Assembly: GCF_900091515.1 (NCBI RefSeq)
Contig: NZ_LT607410.1
Coordinates: forward strand, 3,162,001-3,226,000
Direction: 5' to 3'
Origin: Micromonospora purpureochromogenes
GTDB taxonomy: Bacteria; Actinomycetota; Actinomycetes; Mycobacteriales; Micromonosporaceae
DNA: 64,000 bases
Shown here piece by piece: positions 27,775-37,653 of the stretch. The stretch's first letter is position 1; every line of letters starts with the position of its first letter. The notes under the pieces are model-generated. The model was given only the letters and a program-made list of their open reading frames with translations, was not told the origin of the DNA and did no database searches. The position numbers and the translations under genes were made by a program.

Positions 27775-30150
27775 TCAGGCCACCCGCCTCACCGACGGGC
27801 CACCGTGGGGCGGCGTCCGGTCGGCGCGTTCCGCTGCCGCGTGAACCAGTGCCAGCACGGCGGCGGCGCTGCCCCGGCCGGTGGGGGCGGGAGGCGACGG
27901 CGGCCGGTGCGCCCGCCCGTCCGGAGCGCCGCGCAGGTGCCGGTCGTGGCCCGCGACGGTGTCGGAGGCTCGCCCGAGCCGACGCGGCCCGGCCGCGAGC
28001 CGGGGGAGGATCGGCACGACGCGGTCCTCGTGGCCGCCGCCGGAGCGCGGAGCCCACCCCAGGTCGGGGCGGCGGCCGTCGACCGCCCGGGTGCCCCCGT
28101 CCGGTACCCGGTTCCGGGCCGACGACGGTGGCGTCGACCACCGGCCCGCGCCGTCCACCGTGGACCGGACGTCGGGTGCGATCAGGTCGCGGCGCGTTCC
28201 GGCGCCGTGGTGGTCCCGCCCACCGTCCGAGGCTGCCGCCGAGGCGGCGAGGGCCGCAACCGGCTCCGGGGCGACGGCCGCCATCTGCTCGGCGGCGAGA
28301 GCGGACACCTGCTCGACGGCGAGGGCGGGAGCCGACTCGGCGTCGGCCGGGCGGGGCGTGGCCAGGCGGGGAGCGGGCGTGCCCGAGCGGGTGGACGTCA
28401 CCCGTCCGGATGCCGTCGCGCGCCACTGCGCGGCCCGCCGGGCGAACTCGGCGCGGACGGCCCGGGGCAGCCGGTCGTACGCGGTCCGGCGCAGGGCCCG
28501 GTCCACGATCTCGTACCGGCCGTGCCGGTCACACCGGAGCAGGACGTCGGCGGTGGTGAGCCGGCGCAGCAGCGCCGCCGCCCGCCCGGGCGACCAGCCG
28601 AGCAGCCGGTCGACGGCCGGCGCGGTGAAGCCGACGCCCAGCGCCGCGCCCGCCGTCAGCACCGCCCGCCGCGCGTCGTCGAGCAGGTCCAGCCGGGCGG
28701 AGGCCATCCGGCGCACCGCCTCCGGCAGTCCGGGCTCCCCGTCGCCGGTCGCCGCGACGTACGCGCCGGCGTACCCGGGCACGCCGCCGACCAGCGGCAG
28801 CAGGCGGCCGGCGAGCGCGGCCGGCCGGCCGGCGCGGCGGAGCAGCCGGCGCAGCAGCCGCCCGGTGTCGACCGCGCCCAGCGGCGCCAGCGCCACCCGG
28901 CAGCGGCGGTCGTCGGGCACGGGCAGCGGGTCGGCGAGCTGCGGCCGGTGGGTGGCGACCACGGCCAGCGGCAGTCCGCGCAGGGTGGCCGCCGCGAAGA
29001 GGGCCCGCAGGAAGCGGTCCAGCTCCGGCCCGGCCCGGTCCAGGTCGTCGACCGCGACCACCACCGGCTGCCGGGCGGCGAGCGCCAGCAGCAGTTGGCG
29101 GCAGGCCGCCGGGCCACCGGTCGCCGGGGCCGTGCCCTCCGGCGCGGCGAGCAGCGCCGCCAGCGCGGCGACCGTCGGGGTGGCCCGGGCCGGTGCGATC
29201 AGCCCGTCGACCAGGGCGGTCAGCCGCCGGTGGACCACCGCCGGCGGGTCGCTGTCGCGCACCCCGGCCAGGTCGCGCACCAGCTCGGCGACCGGCCCGA
29301 GCGCCCCCCGCGGGTACGGGGGGCAGTGCGCCACGCACCAGCGGACCGCCACCCCGTCGACCTCCCGCAGCCCGTGGCGCAGCTCGTGCAGCAGCCGGCT
29401 GCGGCCGATGCCGTCCGGCCCGACCAGCGACACCCATCGTGGCCGGTGCTCGCGGGCGGCCCGGACCAGCTGGTCCTGGGCGGTGGCCAGCTCCCGGCGC
29501 CGGCCCACCAGCGGGCCCTCGTGCCGGGGCCGGCGCGGCCGGGCCGGCGAGGTGACCCGCCAGGCGTCGACCGGCAGCGCCTTGCCGGCCAGCGCCACCG
29601 GGGCGAGCGCGCGCTGGTCGACCAGGTCGGCGGTGGCCCGGTGGGTGGCGGCGCACACCACCACCCCGCCCGCCGGGGCGTACTCCTGCAACCGGGCGGC
29701 GGTCGTGGTGACCGCGCCGCTCGCGGCGCCGTGCCCGCCGTCACGGGCGGCGGCCAGGTCGACCACCGCCTCGCCGGTGGCCACCCCGACCCGGACCCGC
29801 AGCCGCACGCCCCCCGGCATGGGCCGCCGGTCCAGGGCACGCTGGATCTCCAGCGCGGCCCGGACCGCCCGGTACGCGTCGAGCCCGTCGGAGCGGCGCG
29901 CGCCGAACAGCGCCATCACCGCGTCGCCGACGTACTTCTCGACCACGCCGTGCCAGTGCCGCAGCACTCCGGCGACGGTGTCGAAGTACGCGCGTTGCAG
30001 CGCGCGGACGTCCTCCGGGTCGAGCCGTTCGGTCAGCGCCGTCGAACCGACGATGTCGGCGAACAGCACGCTGACCACGCGCCGTTCCTCCCGGACCGGC
30101 CAGGGTGACGTGACGTCCTCCCGACCGGTGGCGACCGTGGACAGTGGCAT
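27775..30150 (-). CDS. Class III nucleotide cyclase domain fused to degenerate AAA-ATPase
   Basis: The 791-residue protein has a class III cyclase domain at about 25-200. Metal-binding Asp32 (FADIVGST) and Asp76 (KYVGDAVMALFG) are both present, with Lys72 as a likely base-selecting residue. An ATPase region (about 213-560) starts GPLVGRRRELATA; its P-loop reads GPDGIGRS (244-251), so Arg250 replaces the usual Lys. The last 230 residues are Ala/Arg/Pro-rich and look disordered. I chose the ATG at 30150, after GGGGGGAAAGG. The gene is divergent from a LuxR-type LAL regulator, which suggests a shared signalling role. Confidence 0.85.
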   Translation of the reverse strand: MPLSTVATGREDVTSPWPVREERRVVSVLFADIVGSTALTERLDPEDVRALQRAYFDTVAGVLRHWHGVVEKYVGDAVMALFGARRSDGLDAYRAVRAALEIQRALDRRPMPGGVRLRVRVGVATGEAVVDLAAARDGGHGAASGAVTTTAARLQEYAPAGGVVVCAATHRATADLVDQRALAPVALAGKALPVDAWRVTSPARPRRPRHEGPLVGRRRELATAQDQLVRAAREHRPRWVSLVGPDGIGRSRLLHELRHGLREVDGVAVRWCVAHCPPYPRGALGPVAELVRDLAGVRDSDPPAVVHRRLTALVDGLIAPARATPTVAALAALLAAPEGTAPATGGPAACRQLLLALAARQPVVVAVDDLDRAGPELDRFLRALFAAATLRGLPLAVVATHRPQLADPLPVPDDRRCRVALAPLGAVDTGRLLRRLLRRAGRPAALAGRLLPLVGGVPGYAGAYVAATGDGEPGLPEAVRRMASARLDLLDDARRAVLTAGAALGVGFTAPAVDRLLGWSPGRAAALLRRLTTADVLLRCDRHGRYEIVDRALRRTAYDRLPRAVRAEFARRAAQWRATASGRVTSTRSGTPAPRLATPRPADAESAPALAVEQVSALAAEQMAAVAPEPVAALAASAAASDGGRDHHGAGTRRDLIAPDVRSTVDGAGRWSTPPSSARNRVPDGGTRAVDGRRPDLGWAPRSGGGHEDRVVPILPRLAAGPRRLGRASDTVAGHDRHLRGAPDGRAHRPPSPPAPTGRGSAAAVLALVHAAAERADRTPPHGGPSVRRVA

Positions 30151-30227
30151 CGCACCCACCTTTCCCCCCAGCAGCGGTGCCTTACGACATCCGGACACTG
30201 TCACCACCGGGCCGTCGGGGGATCTGC

Positions 30228-30239
30228 AGAACGACGTAT
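30228..30239 (-). promoter_or_regulatory. 12-bp motif shared with 33283-33294 (candidate LAL site)
   Basis: The minus strand reads ATACGTCGTTCT, identical to 33283-33294 on the plus strand upstream of the DUF5995-like gene. It lies between the divergent cyclase and LAL starts. A common binding site for the LAL regulator is inferred. Confidence 0.45.
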
Positions 30240-30340
30240 GTCGGCCGGTCGCAACCTTTAGTCGCAATGTCGACGCGAGGAGTACCACAGCGGGATCTAG
30301 CCCGTAGAACGGTGCGGGGACCTGTGACTAGGCTGCGGAC

Positions 30341-33262
30341 ATGGCCAGCGATGTGGACAATGCGCCGCTCGTCGGCCGTGCCGACCAGCTGACGGCGCTG
30401 CGTTCCGCGCTGCTCGACGAACTCGGGCCCGGGCAGACGGCGGCGGTCTTCGTCAGCGGTGAGAGCGGGGTGGGCAAGACCCGGCTGCTGCACGAGGTCG
30501 GAGCACGGCTGCGCGACGCGGGAGCCGTCGTGCTGACCGGCACCTGCCTGGACATCGGCGACGCCTCGCCGCTGCACCCGGTGATCCAGGCGCTGCGCCG
30601 CTTCGACGCCGAGCTGACCGCCACCCAGGCGCGGACCTCGTCGGCCGTACGCGGCCTGCTGCGGACGTTCGCCGAGGAGACGGCGACGGCCGACGGCGGC
30701 GCGCTGCTGGAGCGGGTGTCCCGCGGGCTGAGCCTGATCGCCGAGGGCCGTCCCCTGGTGCTGGTCCTCGACGACCTGCAGTGGGTCGACCGGAGCACCC
30801 GGCAGCTGCTGCTCTACCTCCTCGCCGGCCTGGGCGACCTGCAGCTCTCCGTGCTCGCCGCGGTGCGGGCCGAGTCGTTGCAGGGCGCCCACCCGCTGCG
30901 CCGGGTGCTCACCGAGCTGCGCCGGCTGCGCTCGGTCCGGGTGGTCGACCTGGCCCCGCTGGACCGCGCGGACACCGACCGGCTGGTCGCCGCGATCGTC
31001 GGCGCGCCGCCGACCCCGGAGGCCGCCGAGCAGGTCTGGCAGCGCAGCGGCGGCAACCCCTTCGTGGTCGAGGAACTCGCGCGCGACCTGCGCGACGGCC
31101 GCGACGGGCTCTCCGACACGCTGCGCGAGATCTTCCTGTCCCGGGTCGACGCGCTGCCCCAGCACGCGCACGCGGTGGTGCACGCCGTGGCCGCCGGGGT
31201 GGAGCCGGTGGAGCACTGGCTGCTGGCGGAGGTGCTCGGCCTGCCCGAGCAGGAGCTGATCGAGGCGGTCCGCGCCGCGGTGGCGCACCGGCTGCTGGTC
31301 GGCGCCGACGACGGCTACCGGCTCCGGCACCGCCTGGTCGCCGAGGTGCTCGCCCACGAGCTGCTGCCCGCCGAGCGCTCCGCCCTGCACCGGCGCTACG
31401 CCGAGGCGCTCACCCGGGCGCCGGCGGAGCTGCACCAGGCCCGGCTGGCGCACCACTGGCGGTTGGCCGGCGAGCCCGGCCGGGCGTTGCCGGCGGCGAT
31501 GGCCGCGGCCCGCGAGGCCGAGCGGCTGCACGGTTTCGCCGAGGCGCACCGGCACTGGTCGGTGGCGTTGCAGCTGGCCGACACCCCGCCCGCCGGGCCG
31601 ACGGAGGCGGCGCCGGTGGAGGTCGACCGGGAAACGCTGCTGGAGCACGCGGCCGAGACCGCCCACCAGTGCGGCGAGCACGCCCGGGCGCTCTCCCTGC
31701 TGGCCGAGCTGGCCGGTGGCGACGACGCCGAGCCGTCCTGCGCGCTGCGCATCCGGCGGGCCCGCTACCTCGCCGCCGCCGGGCGCTCCGCCCCCGCCGA
31801 GGCCGAGTACCAGCGCGTGCTGGAGGCCGCCGACTGCACCTCCCGGGAACGGGCCACCGCCGCCGCCCACCTCGCCGAGCTGCTGCTGCACCTGGGCCGG
31901 TACGCCGACGCCGGCGCCCGGGCCCGGGAGGCGTTGGCGCTGGCGGCCGAGGTCGACGGCAGCACCACCGAGGTGGTGCTGGCCAGCTCGGCGCTCGGCT
32001 TCAGCGAGGCGTTCCTGGAGGACCCGGACGCCGGCCTGGCCGTGGTGCGGCGGGCGCTGGAGATCGCCGAGCGGGCCGGCCGGCCCGAGGACGTGGCGTG
32101 CGCGTACCTGCACCTGGCGGAGCTGTTGACCGGGCCGCTGAACATCCTCGAGGAGGGGGTGGTGGTGGCCCGCCGGGGCGCCGAGCGGGTCGCCGAGCTG
32201 GGCCTGGGCCGCACCTACGAGACCCGGCTGTTGGCCATCGCCACCAACGGGCTGTTCCGGGTGGGGCAGTGGGCCGAGGCGGAGAAGGTCGTCGCGGCGG
32301 CGCTGCGGCACCGTCCGTCCGGCGCGGACGCCGTCGAGCTGCTGCTGGCCCGGTGCCGCCTCTCCGTCGGCTACGGCGACGTGGAGGCCTCCGACCGCGA
32401 CCTGGAGGCGGTGGCCACGGTGCTGGCCGGTGGCGGGGCGCGGCACGTGCTGCCGATGCTGATCCTGCGGGCCGGGCTGGCGATGTGGCAGGGCCGGCCC
32501 GACGTGGCCCGGCAGGCGGTGCAGCGCGGCCTCACCGAGAGCCGCTCGGACGACGTGGTGCTGCTGGCCACCCTCGCCTGGCACGGCCTGCGCGCCGAGG
32601 CGGAGGCGCACGCCAGCCGGACGGTGCCGGTCGACGAGACCGTGGTCCGGCGGCTGCGCGAGGTGGTCGACCGGGTGGCCCGCAAGAGCGCCCACGCCGC
32701 CCGGCCGGTACGCCTGGGCGCGGAGGGCTTCCTGGTGCTCTGCACGGCCGAGCTGAGTCGGCTCGACGGGCGGGGCGACCCCGACCTGTGGGCCCGGTCG
32801 GCCGCCGAGTGGGACCGGCGCAACCACCCGTACCCGGCGGCGTATTCGCGGCTGCGGCAGGCCGAGGCGCTGTTCGCCCGACGCAGCCGCAGCGCGACCG
32901 CGGCCAAGCTGCTGCGCCGGGCGTACGAGATGGCGCAGGGGCTGGGCGCGGTGCCGCTGACCAGCGAGATCAAGACCCTCGCCGGGCGGGCCCGGGTGGA
33001 GCTGGAGGAGCGCGTCCAGCCGGCCGGCGGCCCGGGGGCGACCGGCAGCGAGCCGGTCAGCGACGAGTTGGCGGTGCTGACCGCCCGGGAGCGCGAGGTG
33101 CTCGCCGCGGTGGCCGAGGGGTTGACCAACAAGGAGATCGGCCAGCGGTTGTTCATCAGCGAGCGGACCATCGGGGTGCACGTCTCGCACATCTTCGACA
33201 AGCTCCAGGTGCGCACCCGGGTCCAGGCCAGCGCGATTTACCTGCGGAACCGCGCCGACTGA
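30341..33262 (+). CDS. LAL-type LuxR family ATP-binding transcriptional regulator
   Basis: The 973-residue protein has an AAA/STAND ATPase with P-loop GESGVGKT (40-47) and Walker B LVLVLDDLQWVD. A long helical, TPR-like middle (about 350-880) follows, and the protein ends in a LuxR HTH (LTAREREVLAAVAEGLTNKEIGQRLFISERTIGVHVSHIFDKL, about 905-950). This is the classic LAL architecture; such proteins activate transcription after ligand and ATP binding. TAGGCT sits 6 nt before the ATG without a ribosome site, so the mRNA is probably leaderless. Likely targets are itself and the adjacent genes. Confidence 0.95.
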   Translation: MASDVDNAPLVGRADQLTALRSALLDELGPGQTAAVFVSGESGVGKTRLLHEVGARLRDAGAVVLTGTCLDIGDASPLHPVIQALRRFDAELTATQARTSSAVRGLLRTFAEETATADGGALLERVSRGLSLIAEGRPLVLVLDDLQWVDRSTRQLLLYLLAGLGDLQLSVLAAVRAESLQGAHPLRRVLTELRRLRSVRVVDLAPLDRADTDRLVAAIVGAPPTPEAAEQVWQRSGGNPFVVEELARDLRDGRDGLSDTLREIFLSRVDALPQHAHAVVHAVAAGVEPVEHWLLAEVLGLPEQELIEAVRAAVAHRLLVGADDGYRLRHRLVAEVLAHELLPAERSALHRRYAEALTRAPAELHQARLAHHWRLAGEPGRALPAAMAAAREAERLHGFAEAHRHWSVALQLADTPPAGPTEAAPVEVDRETLLEHAAETAHQCGEHARALSLLAELAGGDDAEPSCALRIRRARYLAAAGRSAPAEAEYQRVLEAADCTSRERATAAAHLAELLLHLGRYADAGARAREALALAAEVDGSTTEVVLASSALGFSEAFLEDPDAGLAVVRRALEIAERAGRPEDVACAYLHLAELLTGPLNILEEGVVVARRGAERVAELGLGRTYETRLLAIATNGLFRVGQWAEAEKVVAAALRHRPSGADAVELLLARCRLSVGYGDVEASDRDLEAVATVLAGGGARHVLPMLILRAGLAMWQGRPDVARQAVQRGLTESRSDDVVLLATLAWHGLRAEAEAHASRTVPVDETVVRRLREVVDRVARKSAHAARPVRLGAEGFLVLCTAELSRLDGRGDPDLWARSAAEWDRRNHPYPAAYSRLRQAEALFARRSRSATAAKLLRRAYEMAQGLGAVPLTSEIKTLAGRARVELEERVQPAGGPGATGSEPVSDELAVLTAREREVLAAVAEGLTNKEIGQRLFISERTIGVHVSHIFDKLQVRTRVQASAIYLRNRAD

Positions 33263-33282
33263 CGCACACCGAGCCGAGACGA

Positions 33283-33294
33283 ATACGTCGTTCT
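33283..33294 (+). promoter_or_regulatory. 12-bp motif shared with 30228-30239
   Basis: ATACGTCGTTCT lies 84 nt before the DUF5995-like start. A related TACGTCG follows 21 nt downstream (33305-33311). Identity with the motif in the LAL/cyclase divergent region suggests co-regulation. Confidence 0.45.
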
Positions 33295-33377
33295 ACTGAT
33301 CCCGTACGTCGGTGTCGCTGCAAGGCTGTCCAGCGACGCCGACGGCACGGGGGTGCCCCGACCACTGTGGAGGAGAC

Positions 33378-34148
33378 ATGACGGAACCGGTCTGGGGCCC
33401 GGTCCACGCCGACATCGTCGGGCTGCTGGCGGACCATCCGGGTGACGTGCCGGCGGTGGTGGACCACCTCACCAAGCTCCAGGACCTGCTGGTGCGGCTG
33501 CCTCCGCTGGAGCGCAGCTGCCCGTTGGCCGACTTCAACGAGCTGTACCTGACCATCACCACCAGCGTGCTGGAGGGGCTGTACGACGACTTCTTCGCCG
33601 ACCCGGTCTTCCTGTCCCGGCTCGACGTGGAGTTCGCCACCCGCTACTTCGACGCGCTGCGGCTGTGGTCGGAGTCCAGCCCGACCACCCCGAAGGCCTG
33701 GTCGTGCCTGTTCAAGCGGATGAGCGGCCCGGACGCCCGGCCGCTGCCGTCGGCGGCGGCGGGGGTGAACGCGCACATCAACTTCGACCTGCCGTTCGCT
33801 CTGGTGACGACCTTCGACCACCTGGAGTCCGAGCCGGTCGACGGTAGCGAGCAGCACCGCGACTATCTCAAGATCAACGACATCTTCGCCGACAAGATCC
33901 CCTCGTTGCGGCGCGGCTACCTGGAGCGGTGGCAGCTGCTGATCGACATGCTCAACGGGGACGTCGACGACTGGTACCAGGGCGAACTGGTGGAATACAC
34001 CCGGGACGTGGCCTGGCGCAACGCCCAGAGGATCTGGCGGTGCCGGCACGACCCGCACGCCCGCGACTGCGAGCGCACGCGGCTGGACGACAACGCCGCG
34101 GCACTCGGCCGGCTACTGCTGTCGCCGCTGGGGGCGTTCCTGCAGTAG
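33378..34148 (+). CDS. DUF5995-like protein
   Basis: The 256-residue soluble, helix-rich protein contains ADFNELYLTITTSV, FATRYFDALRLW, VNAHINFDLPFALV, YLKINDIFADKIP and a C-terminal VAWRNAQRIW segment. The conserved Asn-Ala-His-Ile-Asn motif resembles DUF5995 proteins, whose function is unknown. It starts at the ATG at 33378, behind GGAGGAGA. The gene follows the LAL regulator after 115 nt that include a motif shared with the regulator's own promoter region. A very stable hairpin follows the stop. Confidence 0.8.
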   Translation: MTEPVWGPVHADIVGLLADHPGDVPAVVDHLTKLQDLLVRLPPLERSCPLADFNELYLTITTSVLEGLYDDFFADPVFLSRLDVEFATRYFDALRLWSESSPTTPKAWSCLFKRMSGPDARPLPSAAAGVNAHINFDLPFALVTTFDHLESEPVDGSEQHRDYLKINDIFADKIPSLRRGYLERWQLLIDMLNGDVDDWYQGELVEYTRDVAWRNAQRIWRCRHDPHARDCERTRLDDNAAALGRLLLSPLGAFLQ

Positions 34149-34162
34149 CCGGGGACGGGGGG

Positions 34163-34194
34163 TCCCCGCGCTCCGGGAAACCGGGGCGCGGGGA
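34163..34194 (+). terminator. 14-bp stem with GAAA tetraloop
   Basis: TCCCCGCGCTCCGG (34163-34176) pairs with CCGGGGCGCGGGGA (34181-34194) with one G-U pair around a GNRA-type GAAA loop. It starts 15 nt after the DUF5995-like stop. Smaller GGGGAC/GTCCCC stems flank it on both sides. Confidence 0.8.
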
Positions 34195-34221
34195 CGCGTC
34201 CCCGCCGGGCAGGATGGCCGG

Positions 34222-34971
34222 ATGCCGCTGACCGAACAGCCCCTGCCCGGCAACGTCACCACCGGCGTGGTCCGGGTCGGCGACACGGTGCGCCGACCGG
34301 TCGGCCCGTGGACGGACAGCGTCGACGCGCTGCTGGCACACCTGCACGCGGTGGGCTTCACCGGCGCGCCCCGGCCGCTGGGCCGCGACGCGCGGGGCCG
34401 CCAGGTGCTGGAGTACGTGCCGGGGGAGTGCGGGCCGGAGGCCGGGACGTACCCGCCGGCGGAGCTGGCGTCGATCGGCCGCCTGCTGGCCGACCTGCAC
34501 GACGCGGTGGCGGGGTTCGTGCCCCCGGAGCCGGCCGGCTGGCGGGTGGCCATCGCCCCGGACGGCACCGACCTCGTCTGCCACCACGACGCCGCGCCCT
34601 GGAACCTGGTCCGCGCCGACCGCGGCTGGGTGCTGATCGACTGGGACGGCGCCGGCCCCGGCACCCGGCGCTGGGAGTTGGCGTACGCCGCGCAGGCCAT
34701 GGCGGGGATGCGGCCGGACCGGCCGGTCGCCGAGTCCGCGCGCCGGCTGCGCGCCCTGGTCGACGGGTACGGCCTGGCCGGCGCGGACCGCCCGGCGCTG
34801 GCCGCCACCCTGGGCCGCCGGGCCCGGGCGATGTACGCGCTGCTGCGCGACGGCGCCCGCGACGGGGTGCAGCCCTGGGCCCGGATCTTCACCGTCGACG
34901 GCCCCTACTGGCGGGCCACCGCCGCGCACCTGGACGCGCACGTCGAGGACTGGACCCGCGCGCTGGAGTGA
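34222..34971 (+). CDS. Aminoglycoside phosphotransferase-fold kinase
   Basis: The 249-residue protein has the APH/choline kinase catalytic loop HHDAAPWNLV (Asp and Asn) and the metal site VLIDWDGAGPGTRRWELAYA. Both are intact, so activity is likely. The N-terminal ATP lobe is short. The substrate is unknown; such genes often act on small metabolites rather than antibiotics. CAGGAT lies 6 nt upstream of the ATG without a ribosome site, which suggests a leaderless transcript. Confidence 0.85.
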   Translation: MPLTEQPLPGNVTTGVVRVGDTVRRPVGPWTDSVDALLAHLHAVGFTGAPRPLGRDARGRQVLEYVPGECGPEAGTYPPAELASIGRLLADLHDAVAGFVPPEPAGWRVAIAPDGTDLVCHHDAAPWNLVRADRGWVLIDWDGAGPGTRRWELAYAAQAMAGMRPDRPVAESARRLRALVDGYGLAGADRPALAATLGRRARAMYALLRDGARDGVQPWARIFTVDGPYWRATAAHLDAHVEDWTRALE

Positions 34972-35011
34972 GCCGGGGTGTCGGCCGGCCGGCACCGGGT
35001 ACGCGCGGGTC

Positions 35012-35404
35012 ATGACCGTGCACCGCTCCGCGTTCCGCTTCGACCCCGCCTTCCGGGCCCCGCTGGCGCTGCTCGGCGTCCGCCCGGAGACCTCCTGGGT
35101 GCTCGTCGACGACGAGGCGCTCGAGATCCGGTACGGACCGTGGCGGCTGCGCACCTCCCGGGCCAACGTCACCGGGGCGGAGCTCGGCGGGCCGTACCGG
35201 TGGTGGCGGGCGATCGGGCCGCACCTGTCGTTCGCCGACGGCGGGGTCACCTTCGGCAGCAGCACCGCCGCCGGGGTGTGTGTGCGGTTCGCCGAGCCCG
35301 TCGCGGCCCTGGCGCCGGGACCGTGGCCGCGCCACCCCGGCGCTACGGTCACCGTCTCCGACCCGGCGGCCCTGCGCGACGCCCTGCGGACGCCGCCCGG
35401 CTGA
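35012..35404 (+). CDS. Conserved actinobacterial hypothetical protein
   Basis: The 130-residue protein has repeated beta-strand-like segments (WVLVDDEALEIRYGPWRLRT, ANVTGAELGGPYRWWRAIGPHLSFADGG). The central PYRWWRAIGPHLS pattern occurs in small actinobacterial proteins of unknown function. There are no membrane helices, signal peptide or cysteine clusters. It follows the kinase by 40 nt and may share its transcript. No function is assigned. Confidence 0.7.
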   Translation: MTVHRSAFRFDPAFRAPLALLGVRPETSWVLVDDEALEIRYGPWRLRTSRANVTGAELGGPYRWWRAIGPHLSFADGGVTFGSSTAAGVCVRFAEPVAALAPGPWPRHPGATVTVSDPAALRDALRTPPG

Positions 35405-35517
35405 GGCGAGCGCCGCGCGGTCGGCGCCCGCGATGATCTCCCGGCTTGCCGGTTCCGCCGAGCGGTGCCGTGGGTACCGCCTACGGTCGGTGCAGGACCG
35501 TAGAGAGTGGGACGGGC

Positions 35518-37620
35518 ATGGTGGACGGGCGGGACGGGGCGACGCCACGGCGTACCCGGGGGCGGCGTGGCACGCCGGCGGCTCTTGGGCCCGAGGCGCG
35601 GGCGGCCCGCGATCCGCTCCAGGGGGAGCGCACCCGGTCCGGGTCGGTGACGGTCCCGGAGTGCGTGGAGAGCCACGCCCGCCCCCGCCCGGTCGCCGAC
35701 CCGCTGCGGCGCTGGCTCTTCACCCACCAGGTGCAGCCCGTCGGCCCCGAGGCGGAGGAGGGTACGCAGAAGCGCCACCCCTGGTGGCAGGTGATGTGCC
35801 TGACCGGCGTCGACTACTTCTCCACCCTGTCGTACCTGCCCGGCATCGCGGCGCTGGCGGCCGGGGCGCTCTCCCCGCTGGCCACCCTGCTGATCGTGGC
35901 GCTGACCCTGTTCGGGATGCTGCCGATGTACCGGCGGGTGGCCCGGGAGAGCCCGCACGGGCAGGGCTCGGTGGCGATGCTGGAACGGCTGCTGCCGTTC
36001 TGGCGCGGCAAGATCTTCGTCCTGGTGCTGCTCGGCTTCGTCGCCACCTCGTGGATCATCACGATCACCCTCTCCGCCGCCGACGCGACGGTCCACCTGC
36101 TGGAGAACCCGTACCTGCCGGCGTCCTTCCCGGACGGCACGGCCGCCGCCGTGGTGGTGACCGTGGTGCTGCTGCTGGTCCTGGGCGCGGTGTTCCTGTT
36201 GGGGTTCAGCGAGGCGGTCACCGTGGCCATCCCGCTGGTCGCGGTCTTCCTCGGGCTCAACGCGGTGATCGTCGTGGCCGGGCTGGCCGAGGTGGCCGCG
36301 AGCCCGTCCCTGGTGGGCGACTGGACGCAGGCGCTGACCGCCGGCGGCACCGGTCTCGGCGACCTGCTCGGGCCCGCGGTGCTGGCCTTCCCGCTGCTGG
36401 TGCTGGGCCTGTCCGGTTTCGAGACCGGGGTCAGCATGATGCCGCTGGTGAAGGGGGCGGGGGCGGACTCCGGGCAGCGCCTGGAGGCGCGGATCCACAA
36501 CACCCGCAAGCTGCTCACCGCCGCCTCGCTGATCATGTCGGTGTACCTGATCGCCACCACGTTCGTCACCACGGTGCTGATCCCGGCGGAGGAGTTCCGG
36601 CCGGGCGGCGCCGCCAACGGACGGGCCCTGGCCTGGCTGGCCCACGAACACCTCGGCGAGGGGTTCGGCACCGTCTACGACATCAGCAGCGTGCTGATCC
36701 TCTGGTTCGCCGGCGCCTCGGCGATGGCCGGCCTGATCAACATCGTGCCGCGCTACCTGCCGTCGTACGGGATGGCGCCGGAGTGGGGCCGGGCGGTCCG
36801 GCCGGTGGTCATCGTCTACACGTTGATCAGCATCGCCATCACGGTCGCCTTCCGGGCGGACGTCAACGCCCAGGCCGGCGCGTACGCCACCGGGATCCTG
36901 GCGATGATGGTCTCCGGCGCGGTGGCGGTGACCATCGCGGCGGTACGGGCCCACCACCGGATCGCCGGGGCCGGCTTCGGCCTGCTCACCGCCGTCCTGC
37001 TCTACGCCCTCACCGAGAACGTGATCGAGAAGCCGGATGGCCTCGCCATCTCGGCCCTGTTCATCGCCGGGATCATCGCCGTCTCGCTGATCTCCCGGGT
37101 GTCCCGCACCACCGAGCTGCGGGCGGAGCGGATCGAGTTCGACCCGGCCGCCCGGCGGTTCATCGCCGACTCACTGACCCACGACGGCCGGCTGCACCTG
37201 ATCGCCAACAAGCGCGACAGCGGGGCGCTCAAGGAGTACCGGGTCAAGGAGCGGGCGCAGCGCGGCATGAACCCGGTGCCCGGCGCGGCCGACGTGCTCT
37301 TCCTGGAGATCGACGTGGTGGACCCCTCCCAGTTCAGCCAGGTGCTACGGGTGTACGGCGTGGAGGTCGGCGGCTACCGGGTGCTGCGGGCCAGCAGCCC
37401 CGCCGTCCCGAACGCCATCGCCGCCATCCTGCTCGCCCTGCGCGACGGCACCGGCGTACGCCCGCACGCACACTTCGAGTGGTCCGAGGGCAACCCGCTC
37501 GCCCACCTGCTGCGCTACCTCATCCTCGGTCGGGGCGACACGCCGCCGGTGGTCCGGGAGATCATCCGCAAGAGTGAGCCGGACCCGTCGCGCCGGCCCG
37601 GCATCCACGTCGGCGGCTGA
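35518..37620 (+). CDS. APC superfamily permease with soluble C-terminal domain
   Basis: The product (700 residues from this ATG) has an about 85-residue charged N-terminus. Twelve or so hydrophobic segments follow (about 90-530), with [24 protein letters not shown] and [18 protein letters not shown], typical of amino acid permeases. A soluble tail of about 170 residues follows ([23 protein letters not shown]...). GAGAGTGGGA precedes the ATG at 35518; a GTG at 35647 is the other possible start. Substrate is unknown, possibly an amino acid. Confidence 0.85.
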   Translation: MVDGRDGATPRRTRGRRGTPAALGPEARAARDPLQGERTRSGSVTVPECVESHARPRPVADPLRRWLFTHQVQPVGPEAEEGTQKRHPWWQVMCLTGVDYFSTLSYLPGIAALAAGALSPLATLLIVALTLFGMLPMYRRVARESPHGQGSVAMLERLLPFWRGKIFVLVLLGFVATSWIITITLSAADATVHLLENPYLPASFPDGTAAAVVVTVVLLLVLGAVFLLGFSEAVTVAIPLVAVFLGLNAVIVVAGLAEVAASPSLVGDWTQALTAGGTGLGDLLGPAVLAFPLLVLGLSGFETGVSMMPLVKGAGADSGQRLEARIHNTRKLLTAASLIMSVYLIATTFVTTVLIPAEEFRPGGAANGRALAWLAHEHLGEGFGTVYDISSVLILWFAGASAMAGLINIVPRYLPSYGMAPEWGRAVRPVVIVYTLISIAITVAFRADVNAQAGAYATGILAMMVSGAVAVTIAAVRAHHRIAGAGFGLLTAVLLYALTENVIEKPDGLAISALFIAGIIAVSLISRVSRTTELRAERIEFDPAARRFIADSLTHDGRLHLIANKRDSGALKEYRVKERAQRGMNPVPGAADVLFLEIDVVDPSQFSQVLRVYGVEVGGYRVLRASSPAVPNAIAAILLALRDGTGVRPHAHFEWSEGNPLAHLLRYLILGRGDTPPVVREIIRKSEPDPSRRPGIHVGG

Positions 37621-37627
37621 GCGCACC

Positions 37628-37646
37628 CCCGGGTCATGGGCCCGGG
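37628..37646. terminator. Short hairpin between convergent genes
   Basis: CCCGGG repeated as a self-complementary pair with a 7-nt loop lies in the 33-nt gap between the permease and the minus-strand oxidoreductase. Confidence 0.35.
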
Positions 37647-37653
37647 CCGCGGC

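Noticed and set aside
30182..33190. A 1002-codon minus-strand frame opposite the LAL regulator
   Set aside because: It is a shadow of the LAL gene, whose HTH and P-loop are clear; the reverse translation is compositionally biased.
33952..36957. A 1001-codon minus-strand frame across the kinase and permease genes
   Set aside because: It shadows several real plus-strand genes, has biased His/Arg/Gln composition and no domain pattern.
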